NCBI RefSeq assembly: GCF_002218195.1
Contig: NZ_CP022336.1
Coordinates: 62,001-126,000 of the forward strand
Direction of reading: 5' to 3'
Length of the DNA: 64,000 bases
Source: Sphingorhabdus sp. SMR4y
GTDB taxonomy: Bacteria > Pseudomonadota > Alphaproteobacteria > Sphingomonadales > Sphingomonadaceae
Of this stretch, positions 1 through 8,541 are shown piece after piece; position 1 is the first letter of the stretch, and each line of letters opens with the position of its first letter. A program made the translations under genes and the position numbers. The notes under the pieces were generated by a model. The model was not told where the DNA came from, ran no database searches, and saw nothing but the letters and a program-made list of their open reading frames with translations.

Positions 1-897
1 GCGGGGGCGAGTGCCAGAGCCGGCGCGGTACTCGATGCGAAATTCACCCGTCAATGGGTGGCCGGAAAATCCGGAATCGTGACCTTGCCCGGGGGGCAGG
101 AGGCCTTGCTGCAGCCGCTTCCCGATGGTCTGACCGAAGGGGCGATGGTCCGGGTGGAGATTGTCAGAGCCGCGATGACAGAGCGAGGCGGGCAGGCAAA
201 GCGGGCCAAGGCGCGACCCGCTGAACCGGACCGTCCCGCGGGTGAAGGACCGGATCTGCTGGCGGAGATCAGCGCCAGCGGCTTGCCGGTGAGACAGGTG
301 CATACGCATGAAGACGATGTTTTTGCCCAGCACGGCTGGCACGAAGCCATTGAGCAGGCGGAAAGCGGACGAATAGACTTCGCGGGTGGCAGCCTTTTGC
401 TGTCGCTGACCCCGGCGATGACAGTGATCGATGTCGACGGGCCACTGCCGCCATTTGAACTGGCAAAGCGGGCGACCCGGGAAATCGCGCTGGCGCTGGT
501 CCGATTTGATATCGGCGGCAATATTGGCGTCGATTTCCCGACGCTGGAAGCCAAGGCCGAGCGCAACGTCGTCGCCACTCTCTTTGATGAGAATATGACC
601 GGCAATTGCGAACGGACCGCGATCAACGGTTTCGGTTTCATGCAGATTGTCAGGCGCAAGGCCCGGCCGTCGCTGCCCGAAATCATGCAGGCGAACCGCG
701 CGATCAACGCGGCGCTGAAACTGCTTCGGCAGTCGGAACGGGATCGCGGGACCGGTGCGCTTTGCCTGACGGTGCATCCGGCTGTAGCGAACAAGTTGAC
801 CGCGCCGCTGCTGGAGGAACTGGCGAAACGGACGGGGCGATCCGTATCACTTGAACCGCGCGGCGAGATTGCGATTGAGGGCGGCTTGATCGGGTGA
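1..897 (+). CDS. RNase E/G-like ribonuclease, 5' end cut by window
   Basis: The frame is open at base 1 and stops with TGA at 895-897, so the N-terminus is outside the window and about 298 residues remain. The sequence looks like the catalytic core of the RNase E/G family of RNA endonucleases. The segment VIDVDG (about 424-441) and a following VDFPTLE segment match the two places where RNase E carries its metal-binding aspartates. I see no zinc-link cysteine pair and no long C-terminal scaffold, so this is a short form, as is common in sphingomonads. An in-frame GTG at 58 is probably internal rather than the start, because the reading frame continues upstream with sensible protein sequence. 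The stop nearly abuts the next gene, which suggests co-transcription. The family assignment is fairly sure; the exact substrate is not. Confidence 0.8.
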   Translation, partial: AGASARAGAVLDAKFTRQWVAGKSGIVTLPGGQEALLQPLPDGLTEGAMVRVEIVRAAMTERGGQAKRAKARPAEPDRPAGEGPDLLAEISASGLPVRQVHTHEDDVFAQHGWHEAIEQAESGRIDFAGGSLLLSLTPAMTVIDVDGPLPPFELAKRATREIALALVRFDIGGNIGVDFPTLEAKAERNVVATLFDENMTGNCERTAINGFGFMQIVRRKARPSLPEIMQANRAINAALKLLRQSERDRGTGALCLTVHPAVANKLTAPLLEELAKRTGRSVSLEPRGEIAIEGGLIG

Positions 898-944
898 CTG
901 CGGCCAAGCTTGCAATTCCTCTGCCCGTTCTGCAAAGCCTGCGC

Positions 945-1577
945 ATGACCGATATTATTCTTTACGATTACTGGCGCAGCTCGGCGAGCTACCGCGTGCG
1001 CATCGCGCTCAATCTCAAAGGCGTTTCCTACACAGCGATTAACACCAGCCTGCTCGATGGTGACCAGAAGGCTCCGGCCTATGTTGCACGCAATCCGCAG
1101 GGTTTCGTGCCGATGCTGTGCATCGACGGGCATGACCTGACCCAGTCGCTGGCTATTATCGACTATCTTGATGCGAAATATGACGACCCGCCAATGGTGT
1201 CCAGTGATCCGGCCGAACGGGCGAACACGCTGGCGCAGGCTCTGGTCATCGCCGCCGACATTCACCCGGTGAACAATCTGCGGATATTGAAATATCTGAA
1301 GGCGGAACTGGGGCAGGATCAGGAAATAATCGACACCTGGTACCGCCACTGGATTGCAGAAGGCTTTGCTGCACTGGAAGCGCTGGCGCCGGAAAGCGGA
1401 CTATTTGGCGGAGATCAGCCCAATCTAGCCGATATTTGCCTGGTGCCGCAAATGTACAATGCCCGGCGGTTCGATCTGGACCTGCAGGATTTTCCCAGAC
1501 TGGTGCGGATTGATGCGGCTTGCAACCAGCGCGAGGCTTTTCAGAAAGCCGCTCCCGAAGCAGTGAAGGATCAATGA
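945..1577 (+). CDS. maiA: Maleylacetoacetate isomerase (zeta-class GST)
   Basis: The 210-residue product has the length of zeta-class glutathione transferases. These isomerise maleylacetoacetate to fumarylacetoacetate in tyrosine/phenylalanine (homogentisate) breakdown, using glutathione as cofactor. Near the N-terminus the segment YWRSSASYRVRIAL corresponds to the zeta signature SSCxWRVRIAL, with alanine in place of the cysteine, a common bacterial variant. A thioredoxin-fold half (to about residue 80, with the glutathione-contact segment DLTQSLAI) is followed by a helical GST C-terminal half. A longer frame opens upstream at 894, but its first 17 residues look non-coding and the ATG at 945 begins directly with the family's usual N-terminus. 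No homogentisate dioxygenase or fumarylacetoacetase gene lies nearby, so the pathway role rests on family membership. The next gene starts one base after the stop. Confidence 0.88.
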   Translation: MTDIILYDYWRSSASYRVRIALNLKGVSYTAINTSLLDGDQKAPAYVARNPQGFVPMLCIDGHDLTQSLAIIDYLDAKYDDPPMVSSDPAERANTLAQALVIAADIHPVNNLRILKYLKAELGQDQEIIDTWYRHWIAEGFAALEALAPESGLFGGDQPNLADICLVPQMYNARRFDLDLQDFPRLVRIDAACNQREAFQKAAPEAVKDQ

Positions 1578-1578
1578 C

Positions 1579-1989
1579 ATGACAATCGAAGGTGGATGCT
1601 ATTGCGGAGCGGTGCGGTACAGGGCCGAGGGCGAACCGATGCTGAAAGCGGAATGTTTCTGCCGCGAATGCCAATATACGACCGGCGGCAACAGTCTGCT
1701 GCTGATGGCCATGCCGGCGGACGGGTTTGAAATCACCAGGGGTGCCGTCAAGGATTTCAAACGGGATGATCTCGAAAATGGCGTCACCCGCCAGTTTTGC
1801 GCTGAGTGTGGTACCCATTTGGCGACCCGCGCGCCGGGCTTTGAAGTGGCTGTGATCCTGAAAGTCGGAACGCTGGATGATCCGAGTGTCTTCGGCAAGG
1901 CGGACAGCGCCCATTTCGCCTGTGACGCGCAGGACTATCACCGGCTGCCGGACGATATGCCGGTCCATCAGAAGTGGATGAACGGCTAA
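1579..1989 (+). CDS. GFA/CENP-V domain zinc protein
   Basis: This 136-residue protein is a single GFA (glutathione-dependent formaldehyde-activating enzyme-like, CENP-V) domain. The zinc ligands are visible as CYCGAVRY near residues 7-14, CFCREC around residue 30 and CAECG near residue 73. Members bind two zinc ions and some catalyse formation of S-hydroxymethylglutathione, but most, including this one, have no proven substrate. It starts one base after maiA stops and ends three bases before the TonB receptor gene, so all three are probably one transcript. The shared glutathione theme with maiA is suggestive but is inference. Confidence 0.85.
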   Translation: MTIEGGCYCGAVRYRAEGEPMLKAECFCRECQYTTGGNSLLLMAMPADGFEITRGAVKDFKRDDLENGVTRQFCAECGTHLATRAPGFEVAVILKVGTLDDPSVFGKADSAHFACDAQDYHRLPDDMPVHQKWMNG

Positions 1990-1992
1990 GCC

Positions 1993-4107
1993 ATGAAAAC
2001 ATCAGTTTTGGCCTATCCGTTATTGGCATCAATGGCGCTGGTGCCTGTTCCCGCATGGGGGCAGCAGCAAGACAGCGACAAGGTTGACCAGATTGTGTTT
2101 GCCGACATGCGTTTGCCCGCCATTGTCGTCACCGGATTGCCGGAAGCGCTCGCCGAGGATGTTTACAACGCGACCGAAATTACATTCGATCCTGCACAGA
2201 CCGTTGAAAACAGTCTGCGCGATGTGCCCGGACTGCAACAATTTCGCCGCTCCGACGCGCGTTCCGCCAATCCCACCAGCCAGGGCGTTACGCTGCGCGG
2301 GCTGGGTGGCAATGCCTCTTCCCGGGCCTTGCTGATCCTTGACGGTGTGCCGCAAGCGGATCCCTTTGGCGGCTGGGTCGCCTGGCCTGGCTATGATGCG
2401 CTGGCTCTTGGCAGCGCCCGGATTACCCGCGGTGGCGGCAGCGTGACCGACGGGCAGGGCGCGATATCCGGAACCATCGAATTGTTCAGCGATACTGTCG
2501 GTGACCGGATCGAGCTGGGTGCGGCTTACGGCAGCCGCAACAGCGTCGACGCGGATCTGCTGTTCGGCCGCAAACTGGGGCAGGGACAGCTCACTATTTC
2601 TGCCAATTATGCCCGCGGTGACGGCTTCATTCCGATCATCGAAGGCCAGCGCGGTTCGGTGGATCGCCCGGCGGAATATGAGCAGGCCGGTCTTGCTGTC
2701 CGCTTTGTCGCGCCGCTGTCCGATACTGTCGAGCTGCAGACCAATGTCCGCGCCTTTACCGACGATCGCGAACGCGGCTTTGCTTTCAGCGAGAACCACA
2801 ATGACGGCGCAGATGCCAGCATCCGGCTGGTCGATCGCTATTCCGACTGGCAATGGTCGGCACTCGCCTATGTCCAGATCCGCAATTTCGATGTCAGCTT
2901 TGGCGGGGTCGCGGATGATCGCAATTCGGTCAATCGCGTGTTTGAACAGTTCAGCGTGCCATCGACCGGCCTCGGCGCGCGCTTTGAGGTGCGCCCCCCC
3001 GTGGGCGACAGTGTCGAACTTCGCCTCGGCGGTGACTGGCGGCGCACCGAGGGGACGACCAAGGAGAATTTCTTCTTTGCCGATAACGACACGCCGCGTC
3101 GCAGCCGCAGGGCAGGGGGCAGCACATCGACCTATGGCGGGTTTGTTGAAGCAAGCGTGCAGGCAAGCGATGCGCTGGTCCTGACCGGTGGCGGGCGTTT
3201 GGATTTCTGGTCGATCGATGGCGGTTTCCGCAAGGAGATAGAGCTGATCAGTCCCTTTCCCGGCGCGGTCCGGACGGACGAGAATTTTGCCAGTCGCAGC
3301 GATACCGAATTCACCGGTCGCGGCGGTTTTGCCTATGACATGAATGATCAGCTCACGTTCCGCGGTGCCGCCTATCTTGGCTGGCGTCTGCCGACGCTGA
3401 ACGAACTGTTCCGGCCCTTCCGGGTTGGCTCCGATGCAACCGCGGCCAATGAATTGCTTGAACCGGAGAGGGTCAAGGGCGCCGAGCTGGGTCTGGACTG
3501 GCAGAATGGCCCTGTCACGCTTGGCCTGACCGCCTTTTATAACCAGCTGGACAATGCCGTTGCGAATGTGACCCTGGCCAATGGTCCGGGCGTTTTTCCG
3601 GGCGTCGGCTTTGTCGCGGCGGATGGAACCTATAGCCAGCGGCAGAATCTTGATGCGATAAAATCCCGTGGCGTTGAAATCGACGCTTTGTTCGATCTCG
3701 GAAAGCTGGTGGACGGTCTGACCGTCCGCGCGGCCTATGCCTATGTCGACGCGGAGGTGGACGGCTCGGGTGACGCGGCTGCCGTCGACGGCTTTCGTCC
3801 GGCACAGGTGCCGCGGCACAATGCATCCGGCTCGATACGCTGGGAAAATGATGCCGGTACCGGCGCCAGCCTGTCGGCCCGCTATGTCGGCCAGCAATAT
3901 GAGGACGACGTCAATATTCTCAGTCTTGCCGACGCTTTTACCCTTGATGGCCGGTTGGCGCTGGCCGTCAATGATCGCCTGCTGGTTGAAACCCGGGTTG
4001 AAAATCTTCTCGATGCCCGCGTAGAGGCTGCTGTCAGCAACAACGGAATAATAGAACGCGCCTTCCCCCGGACATTTTGGGTTGGACTTCGCGCCAAAAT
4101 TGAATAA
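1993..4107 (+). CDS. TonB-dependent outer-membrane receptor
   Basis: This 704-residue protein has a Sec signal peptide (hydrophobic core about residues 5-20, likely cleaved after AWG). A plug domain follows (about 40-165) with the typical run DVPGLQQF, TLRGLGG and LLILDGVPQ, then a 22-strand-type beta barrel to the C-terminus. Such receptors import siderophores, vitamins, metals or oligosaccharides across the outer membrane using TonB/ExbBD energy; nothing here fixes the ligand. The last residues are GLRAKIE, so the barrel lacks the terminal aromatic residue usual for BAM recognition. The gene follows the GFA gene by three bases and a MarR regulator starts nine bases after its stop, which hints at regulated uptake of a small molecule. 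The class is certain and the ligand unknown. Confidence 0.9.
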   Translation: MKTSVLAYPLLASMALVPVPAWGQQQDSDKVDQIVFADMRLPAIVVTGLPEALAEDVYNATEITFDPAQTVENSLRDVPGLQQFRRSDARSANPTSQGVTLRGLGGNASSRALLILDGVPQADPFGGWVAWPGYDALALGSARITRGGGSVTDGQGAISGTIELFSDTVGDRIELGAAYGSRNSVDADLLFGRKLGQGQLTISANYARGDGFIPIIEGQRGSVDRPAEYEQAGLAVRFVAPLSDTVELQTNVRAFTDDRERGFAFSENHNDGADASIRLVDRYSDWQWSALAYVQIRNFDVSFGGVADDRNSVNRVFEQFSVPSTGLGARFEVRPPVGDSVELRLGGDWRRTEGTTKENFFFADNDTPRRSRRAGGSTSTYGGFVEASVQASDALVLTGGGRLDFWSIDGGFRKEIELISPFPGAVRTDENFASRSDTEFTGRGGFAYDMNDQLTFRGAAYLGWRLPTLNELFRPFRVGSDATAANELLEPERVKGAELGLDWQNGPVTLGLTAFYNQLDNAVANVTLANGPGVFPGVGFVAADGTYSQRQNLDAIKSRGVEIDALFDLGKLVDGLTVRAAYAYVDAEVDGSGDAAAVDGFRPAQVPRHNASGSIRWENDAGTGASLSARYVGQQYEDDVNILSLADAFTLDGRLALAVNDRLLVETRVENLLDARVEAAVSNNGIIERAFPRTFWVGLRAKIE

Positions 4108-4116
4108 ATATTATTT

Positions 4117-4560
4117 ATGACCTTTAAGCTCGACGATTATCTGCCCTACCAGCTCTCAACGACGTCCAACGCCGTCAGTGACGTGATCGCGGGCGAGTAT
4201 AAAAGTCTTTTCGGGCTGAAGATTCCGGAATGGCGGGTGATGTCGGTGCTTGGAACGCGCGGTGCCTCGACCCAAAGGCAACTGGTTGAGGCGACGTTGA
4301 TGGACAAGGTGACCGTCAACCGGGCTGTGAAGAATCTCGTTGATCGCGCCTTGCTCGACCGCAGTCCCAATACCGCTGACGGCCGTTCGCACCATTTGCT
4401 GCTGAGCAGTGCGGGCCGTGATCTTTATGGCAAGATCCTGCCAGCCGCGCAGGCCATGGACAAGAAGATCATGTCGGTTCTCAGCGTCGAGGAAAAAGCC
4501 GAACTGTCCGCCATGCTGGCCAGGATCAAGACATCGGCCGACACTATCGCGGCAGAATGA
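4117..4560 (+). CDS. MarR-family transcriptional regulator
   Basis: This 147-residue protein has the layout of MarR winged-helix dimers: an N-terminal dimerisation helix, then the helix-turn-helix around residues 50-85 (QRQLVEATLMDKVTVNRAVK), a wing containing RSPNTADGRSHHLLLSS, and a long C-terminal helix. MarR proteins usually repress nearby genes and release DNA when a phenolic or other small ligand binds. It begins nine bases after the TonB-receptor stop, so the receptor and the regulator are likely co-transcribed and the regulator may control this operon; that is inference. A strong hairpin follows the stop at once. The ligand is not known. Confidence 0.88.
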   Translation: MTFKLDDYLPYQLSTTSNAVSDVIAGEYKSLFGLKIPEWRVMSVLGTRGASTQRQLVEATLMDKVTVNRAVKNLVDRALLDRSPNTADGRSHHLLLSSAGRDLYGKILPAAQAMDKKIMSVLSVEEKAELSAMLARIKTSADTIAAE

Positions 4561-4563
4561 GAA

Positions 4564-4597
4564 AGAGCGGCAGTCTCCTGCCGCTCTCCTGATTTTT
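4564..4597. terminator. Bidirectional hairpin terminator between MarR gene and tadC
   Basis: A perfect 10-bp stem, AGAGCGGCAG at 4564-4573 and CTGCCGCTCT at 4578-4587, closes a four-base TCTC loop and is followed on the plus strand by CCTGATTTTT. It lies between two convergent genes (MarR stop at 4560, tadC stop at 4614). The plus strand has the better T-run; on the minus strand the stem is followed by TTTCTC. It most likely ends both transcripts. Confidence 0.75.
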
Positions 4598-4613
4598 CCG
4601 ATCTATTCAGCCG

Positions 4614-5603
4614 CTATAGCATTGCATCGGAGATCGAGCAGGCCGCGGGGCCGAGGATCACGATGAACAGGGTTGGCAGGATGAACATGATCAGCGGTAT
4701 CGTCATGATGGCCGGCAGGCGCGCGGCCTTTTCTTCTGCGCGCATCATCCGGTCATTACGGAATTCCGCCGATAGCACCCGCAGAGAGGAAGCAAGCGGC
4801 GTACCATATTTCTCGGTCTGGATCATCGTGGTGACTACGCCCTTGATATGGTCCAGGGCAACGCGATAGGCGAGATTTTCGAATGCCTGCCTGCGTTCAG
4901 TCAGAAAGCCCAGTTCGATCGAGGTCAGCGAAAATTCGTCGGCCAACTCGGGATAGGCGCTGCCAAGTTCCTTTGAAACGCGGGCAAAGGCGGTATCGAC
5001 CGTCAGACCGGCTTCCGCGCAGATGACCAGCAGATCGATGGCGTCGGGCAGACCCTTGCGGATCAGGTCGGTGCGCTTGGCGATCATATTGTTGACGTAA
5101 ATATCAGCGCCTTTGTAGCCCAATATCGTTGCCCCGGCGAAGGCGCCGAAACGCTTGAGATCGGACCAGTCGGCCAGATAGTCGAAGCCATAGATCGCCA
5201 GCGCTGCGCCACCGCCCAATATGATCGGCAGGACGAGGCGGCTGAAAATGATGACAAACGCCATGTCTTTTGAACGAATACCGGCCTGAGCGAGCTTATG
5301 CTGCGCTTCCTTGACCTGGGTGTCCTGCAAAACCTGCATCGAGGCCAGCACGTTGCGCATGCGGTCGGTGGTGTCATTCTGCTGGACAAGCTTGGCCCGC
5401 TTCTTGGTAGTCGAAGCGGTGATGCCGGCTTTCAGCTGTTCGCGGCGTTCATTGAGCGCCTTGACCCGTTTTGCCATGGGATCGCGAACGGTCACGGCGG
5501 CATAGATTGCGAAAAATACAGCCGCCGCAGCAACGGCAGCCAATATGGTCGCAACCCAGAGCACGTCTATGCCGAATAATGTTGGTCCGCCGCCGCTTGT
5601 CAT
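4614..5603 (-). CDS. tadC: Tad pilus inner-membrane platform protein TadC
   Basis: This 329-residue protein belongs to the type II secretion F (GspF) family. Hydrophobic segments sit near residues 8-36, 116-143, 152-171 and 303-323, and the cytoplasmic T2SSF domain (about 180-305) contains LPDAIDLLVICAEAGLTVD. TadC pairs with TadB to form the inner-membrane platform of the tight-adherence (Flp/type IVc) pilus machine, on which the ATPase acts. The gene is the last of the minus-strand cpa/tad block, 18 bases after tadB, and ends at a strong terminator. The usual tadD lipoprotein gene does not follow. Confidence 0.9.
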   Translation of the reverse strand: MTSGGGPTLFGIDVLWVATILAAVAAAAVFFAIYAAVTVRDPMAKRVKALNERREQLKAGITASTTKKRAKLVQQNDTTDRMRNVLASMQVLQDTQVKEAQHKLAQAGIRSKDMAFVIIFSRLVLPIILGGGAALAIYGFDYLADWSDLKRFGAFAGATILGYKGADIYVNNMIAKRTDLIRKGLPDAIDLLVICAEAGLTVDTAFARVSKELGSAYPELADEFSLTSIELGFLTERRQAFENLAYRVALDHIKGVVTTMIQTEKYGTPLASSLRVLSAEFRNDRMMRAEEKAARLPAIMTIPLIMFILPTLFIVILGPAACSISDAML

Positions 5604-5621
5604 TTGCCTTGTACCTTCATT

Positions 5622-6593
5622 TTAAATCTCGAAATTGACCATCTTGGCCATGATGAAAACGCCGATGCCCATCCAGCAGAGGCCGCCCAGGCCTGCGATG
5701 ATCAGGCGTTCCTCGTAGAAAAATCCGGACAGATATGTCGGGTTCACGGTGTAAACCAGCGCGAAGACGATGAACGGCAGCGAGCCGACGATATAGGCAG
5801 AAGCTTTGGATTCCGATGACATCGCCTTGATCTTGAGCTTCATCTGCCCGCGTTTTCTCAACACATCGGCAAGATTGAACAGTGTCTCCGCGAGGTTACC
5901 ACCGGTTTCCCGCTGGATCGCCAGAGTGATGCAGAAAAACTGGAACTCGGGTGTTTCCATGCGCTTTGCGCTTTCCTGCAGCGCGTCTTCCATAGTCTGG
6001 CCGATCTTGATGCGATCGACCACCTTCTGGAATTCCTCTCCGACGGGACCGTCGATTTCCTTGGCGACGACGCCAATCGTTTCCGTAACCGGAAGACCCG
6101 AACGAAGGCCACGAACGAGCAGTTCGATGGCATCCGGGAAAGAGGCGGTAAATCTGGCAACGCGCCGGCTGATCATGAAGCTGACGGCAAAATGCGGTAT
6201 TCCGGCACCCACCAGAAGCCCGATGAACAGGCATAGCAGAAGCGGAGCGCCCTTGAGCAGCAGCAAGCCGGATACGACCACAAACAGGCCGCCGACCGCA
6301 TAGAAAAAATAGGAGAGCGGCCATTGTTTGCCGGTCTTTTCCAGCCGGATTGCCAAGGTTTCCAGCTTGGTCATCGTCTCGCCCCGGGGACGCGTGGTTT
6401 TGCGCCGCGCCGACAGCGCTTTTTTCATCTGCGCTTCCACCCGGACATCGGCACTGTCGGAATGACGATATTTGACCTTGTCCAGCCGTCGCGCCGTGGC
6501 CTTGGATTTCGACGGGCCAGCGAAGGCAAAGATGAGCAGCAGCATAACCGCCAGAACACCAGCACCCAATATCGCAATTTGCATCATTCCCAT
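5622..6593 (-). CDS. tadB: Tad pilus inner-membrane platform protein TadB
   Basis: This 323-residue type II secretion F-family protein has an N-terminal membrane segment (about 5-25), two membrane segments around 94-145, the T2SSF domain with FPDAIELLVRGLRSGLPV, and two C-terminal membrane segments. It is the partner of TadC in the Tad pilus platform. Its start lies only 41 bases downstream of the cpaE stop. In classical cpa/tad loci the hexameric ATPase gene cpaF (tadA) occupies exactly this position, but the 41 bases show no remnant of it. The assignment as TadB rather than TadC rests on order and N-terminal layout. Confidence 0.9.
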   Translation of the reverse strand: MGMMQIAILGAGVLAVMLLLIFAFAGPSKSKATARRLDKVKYRHSDSADVRVEAQMKKALSARRKTTRPRGETMTKLETLAIRLEKTGKQWPLSYFFYAVGGLFVVVSGLLLLKGAPLLLCLFIGLLVGAGIPHFAVSFMISRRVARFTASFPDAIELLVRGLRSGLPVTETIGVVAKEIDGPVGEEFQKVVDRIKIGQTMEDALQESAKRMETPEFQFFCITLAIQRETGGNLAETLFNLADVLRKRGQMKLKIKAMSSESKASAYIVGSLPFIVFALVYTVNPTYLSGFFYEERLIIAGLGGLCWMGIGVFIMAKMVNFEI

Positions 6594-6634
6594 TGTCTAA
6601 TCCCTATCAAGCCCAAGAAAGTCTGGAAGCCGCT

Positions 6635-7921
6635 TCAGGCCTCAGGCACTTCTTCCTTGGCTTTTTTTGACGGCAGCAGCGATTTGAAATCGCCCAGCTT
6701 GTCCTTGAACGATTTCTTGCTGCCCTGTTCCTCGGGGTCTTGCGCGCCACTCACGGAGCCCAGAACCAGGCTTGTCAGTTCGACAATCTTTGCCGATGCC
6801 TTGCTTGATTTGCCCGCCTCGACCATTGCCTGGCCCAGTTTTGCGGCCTGCGCGGCAGTCTTGGCATCGTGCGGAATCATGATGTCGATCTTGCGCTCGA
6901 TAGAGCTTTCAAAATCCTGACGGCTGATTTCCAGATTGGTCGTCTGCACCTTGTTGGCAACGACATAGACCTTGCTTTGCGCGGCATGGGACTTCAACCA
7001 GGACAGCAGACGAATGCAGTCTCGCGCCGAAGCCAGCGTCAATTCCGTCACGATGACGGTTGCGTTCACATCGCCCAGCAGGTGCGGATAGTTGATCAGC
7101 ATGTCGCGCGGCAGATCAATCACCGTACAGTCGAATGCGGCGCGGAATTCTTCCTGAAGCTGGAAAAAGGCCGTGCCATCAGTGAGAATCGGCGAGTTGA
7201 TCGGGGCCTCTGCGGAGAGCAGCGAGAGTTTCTCGTTGGCCTTGATCATCGCGCGTTCGATGAAAAGCCCGTCGATGCGGCTCGGGTTGTCGATCGCATC
7301 GGTAAGGCCGCGACCGGGTTCCAGATCCAGCGCCAGCGCGCCGGTACCAAAATGGACGTCCAGATCGAGCAGAGCGGTCAGCCGTTCCCGGTCATGGCTG
7401 AGCAGCCAGGCCAGGGAGGTGGCGATGGTCGATGCGCCAACACCGCCACGGGTGCCGATTACGGCGGTTGAAATATGCGGCTTCTCGGCCTGCTGATCGT
7501 CGATTTTCGGCGCGTTGATGACCGCCTGGGCCTGCGCCAGAACATCGCGCAGCTGATCGGGACTGAACGGCTTCAGCAGATAGTCCTGCAGACCGCTGAC
7601 GATCAGATCGCGATAGAGACGGACATCGTTGACCTGACCCATGGCGACCACGACGGTGCCCGGTTCGCATACTTCGGCCAGCGAATTGATATCGTTCAGC
7701 GGATCGCCGGATTCCGACAGATCCACCAGCAGGATGTTGGGGCTGGCGGAAACAGAGAGCGTCTGGATTGCATTGCGCAGTCCACCCTTGCTGCATTTGT
7801 CGACCGGCAGGCCCATTTCTTCGGCAACCGGCCGCAACATTTCCAGCGTATCATCATCACAGACAAATGCGGCAAATGGTTCACGTCCGTTGACCGAGCC
7901 AGGTTTCCAGGGAGCGTTCAT
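6635..7921 (-). CDS. cpaE: CpaE/TadZ pilus-assembly localisation ATPase-like protein
   Basis: This 428-residue protein combines an N-terminal atypical response-receiver-like domain (about 15-135, including LLVDLSESGDP and YLLKPFSPDQL) with a ParA/MinD-like ATPase domain (about 150-395). CpaE/TadZ proteins mark the site of Tad pilus assembly, often a cell pole. The deviant Walker A motif, residues 156-165, reads GTRGGVGAST: arginine replaces the MinD signature lysine and alanine replaces the usual catalytic-loop lysine. ATP turnover may therefore be weak or absent, as in some TadZ proteins. The C-terminus is a short Lys/Glu-rich tail. Its start overlaps the cpaD stop by one base. Confidence 0.9.
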   Translation of the reverse strand: MNAPWKPGSVNGREPFAAFVCDDDTLEMLRPVAEEMGLPVDKCSKGGLRNAIQTLSVSASPNILLVDLSESGDPLNDINSLAEVCEPGTVVVAMGQVNDVRLYRDLIVSGLQDYLLKPFSPDQLRDVLAQAQAVINAPKIDDQQAEKPHISTAVIGTRGGVGASTIATSLAWLLSHDRERLTALLDLDVHFGTGALALDLEPGRGLTDAIDNPSRIDGLFIERAMIKANEKLSLLSAEAPINSPILTDGTAFFQLQEEFRAAFDCTVIDLPRDMLINYPHLLGDVNATVIVTELTLASARDCIRLLSWLKSHAAQSKVYVVANKVQTTNLEISRQDFESSIERKIDIMIPHDAKTAAQAAKLGQAMVEAGKSSKASAKIVELTSLVLGSVSGAQDPEEQGSKKSFKDKLGDFKSLLPSKKAKEEVPEA

Positions 7922-8520
7922 TATTGTCCTCCAACTTTCTTGTCACGATAGGCACGGATGGCCTTGGAAGCCTGCGATTGATCTTCGCCATCGGCCGTCT
8001 GGCCGCGGACAAGATCTTCCGGATTGGCAATCATGGCGGAAAGGGTGCTGTTTGTGCCGCAACCATAGTTGGCGCTCGTACGCACCTGAAAATCGGTGTG
8101 GCTGCGATAGCTGTAATCGGGGCATCCCGGCACCGAGGCTTCGGTGCGCGTCACGACGACCCGCATCAGGCCGGCGGCAATATTGCCTTCGGTCACCGGT
8201 GCGTTTTCGCTGATCAGCAAACCGTAGCTCGCTACGATATTCTCAACCGCGGCCTTTGCCATCGGGCTGGCCGAATAGCTCGGGTCATCGATCGAGACGC
8301 GATCGCCATAGCCCAGTTCGAGAGCGTCGAACCAGCCGGACAGGCGATTTTGCTCCGCTGTGGACAGGCCGCCGTTGCCGGCACTCAGGTCCAGCACGAA
8401 ATTTGATTTGGAAACGACCGGTTGTCGTTCGCTATAAACGCTGCGGTTCGCGGTGGTGCTGCCGCAAGCGGTAACCGAGAGCCCGAGAGCGGTGATGAGT
8501 GCCATTGAAACGATGCGCAT
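7921..8520 (-). CDS. cpaD: CpaD-family pilus-assembly lipoprotein
   Basis: This 199-residue protein has a lipoprotein signal: charged MRIV, a hydrophobic run, then the lipobox VTAC with the lipidated cysteine at residue 19. CpaD proteins are outer-membrane or periplasmic accessories of the CpaC secretin in Tad pili. The mature part has the family's central repeat-like segment (LELGYGDRVSIDDP) and a later pair of cysteines (PGCPDYS and NYGCGTNS) that could form a disulfide. It is flanked by cpaC (22 bases upstream) and cpaE (one-base overlap), and this context is as important for the call as the sequence. Confidence 0.87.
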   Translation of the reverse strand: MRIVSMALITALGLSVTACGSTTANRSVYSERQPVVSKSNFVLDLSAGNGGLSTAEQNRLSGWFDALELGYGDRVSIDDPSYSASPMAKAAVENIVASYGLLISENAPVTEGNIAAGLMRVVVTRTEASVPGCPDYSYRSHTDFQVRTSANYGCGTNSTLSAMIANPEDLVRGQTADGEDQSQASKAIRAYRDKKVGGQ

Positions 8521-8541
8521 GATCTGTTCTCCTGATCGGGC

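Noticed and set aside
2029-3897. Long antisense open frame (622 codons) opposite the first TonB receptor gene
   Set aside because: The forward frame encodes an obvious TonB receptor with plug and barrel. The antisense frame has no recognisable domain and arises from codon bias in GC-rich DNA.
6594-6634. A remnant of cpaF between cpaE and tadB
   Set aside because: The gap is only 41 bases and contains no ATPase-like coding sequence in any frame.
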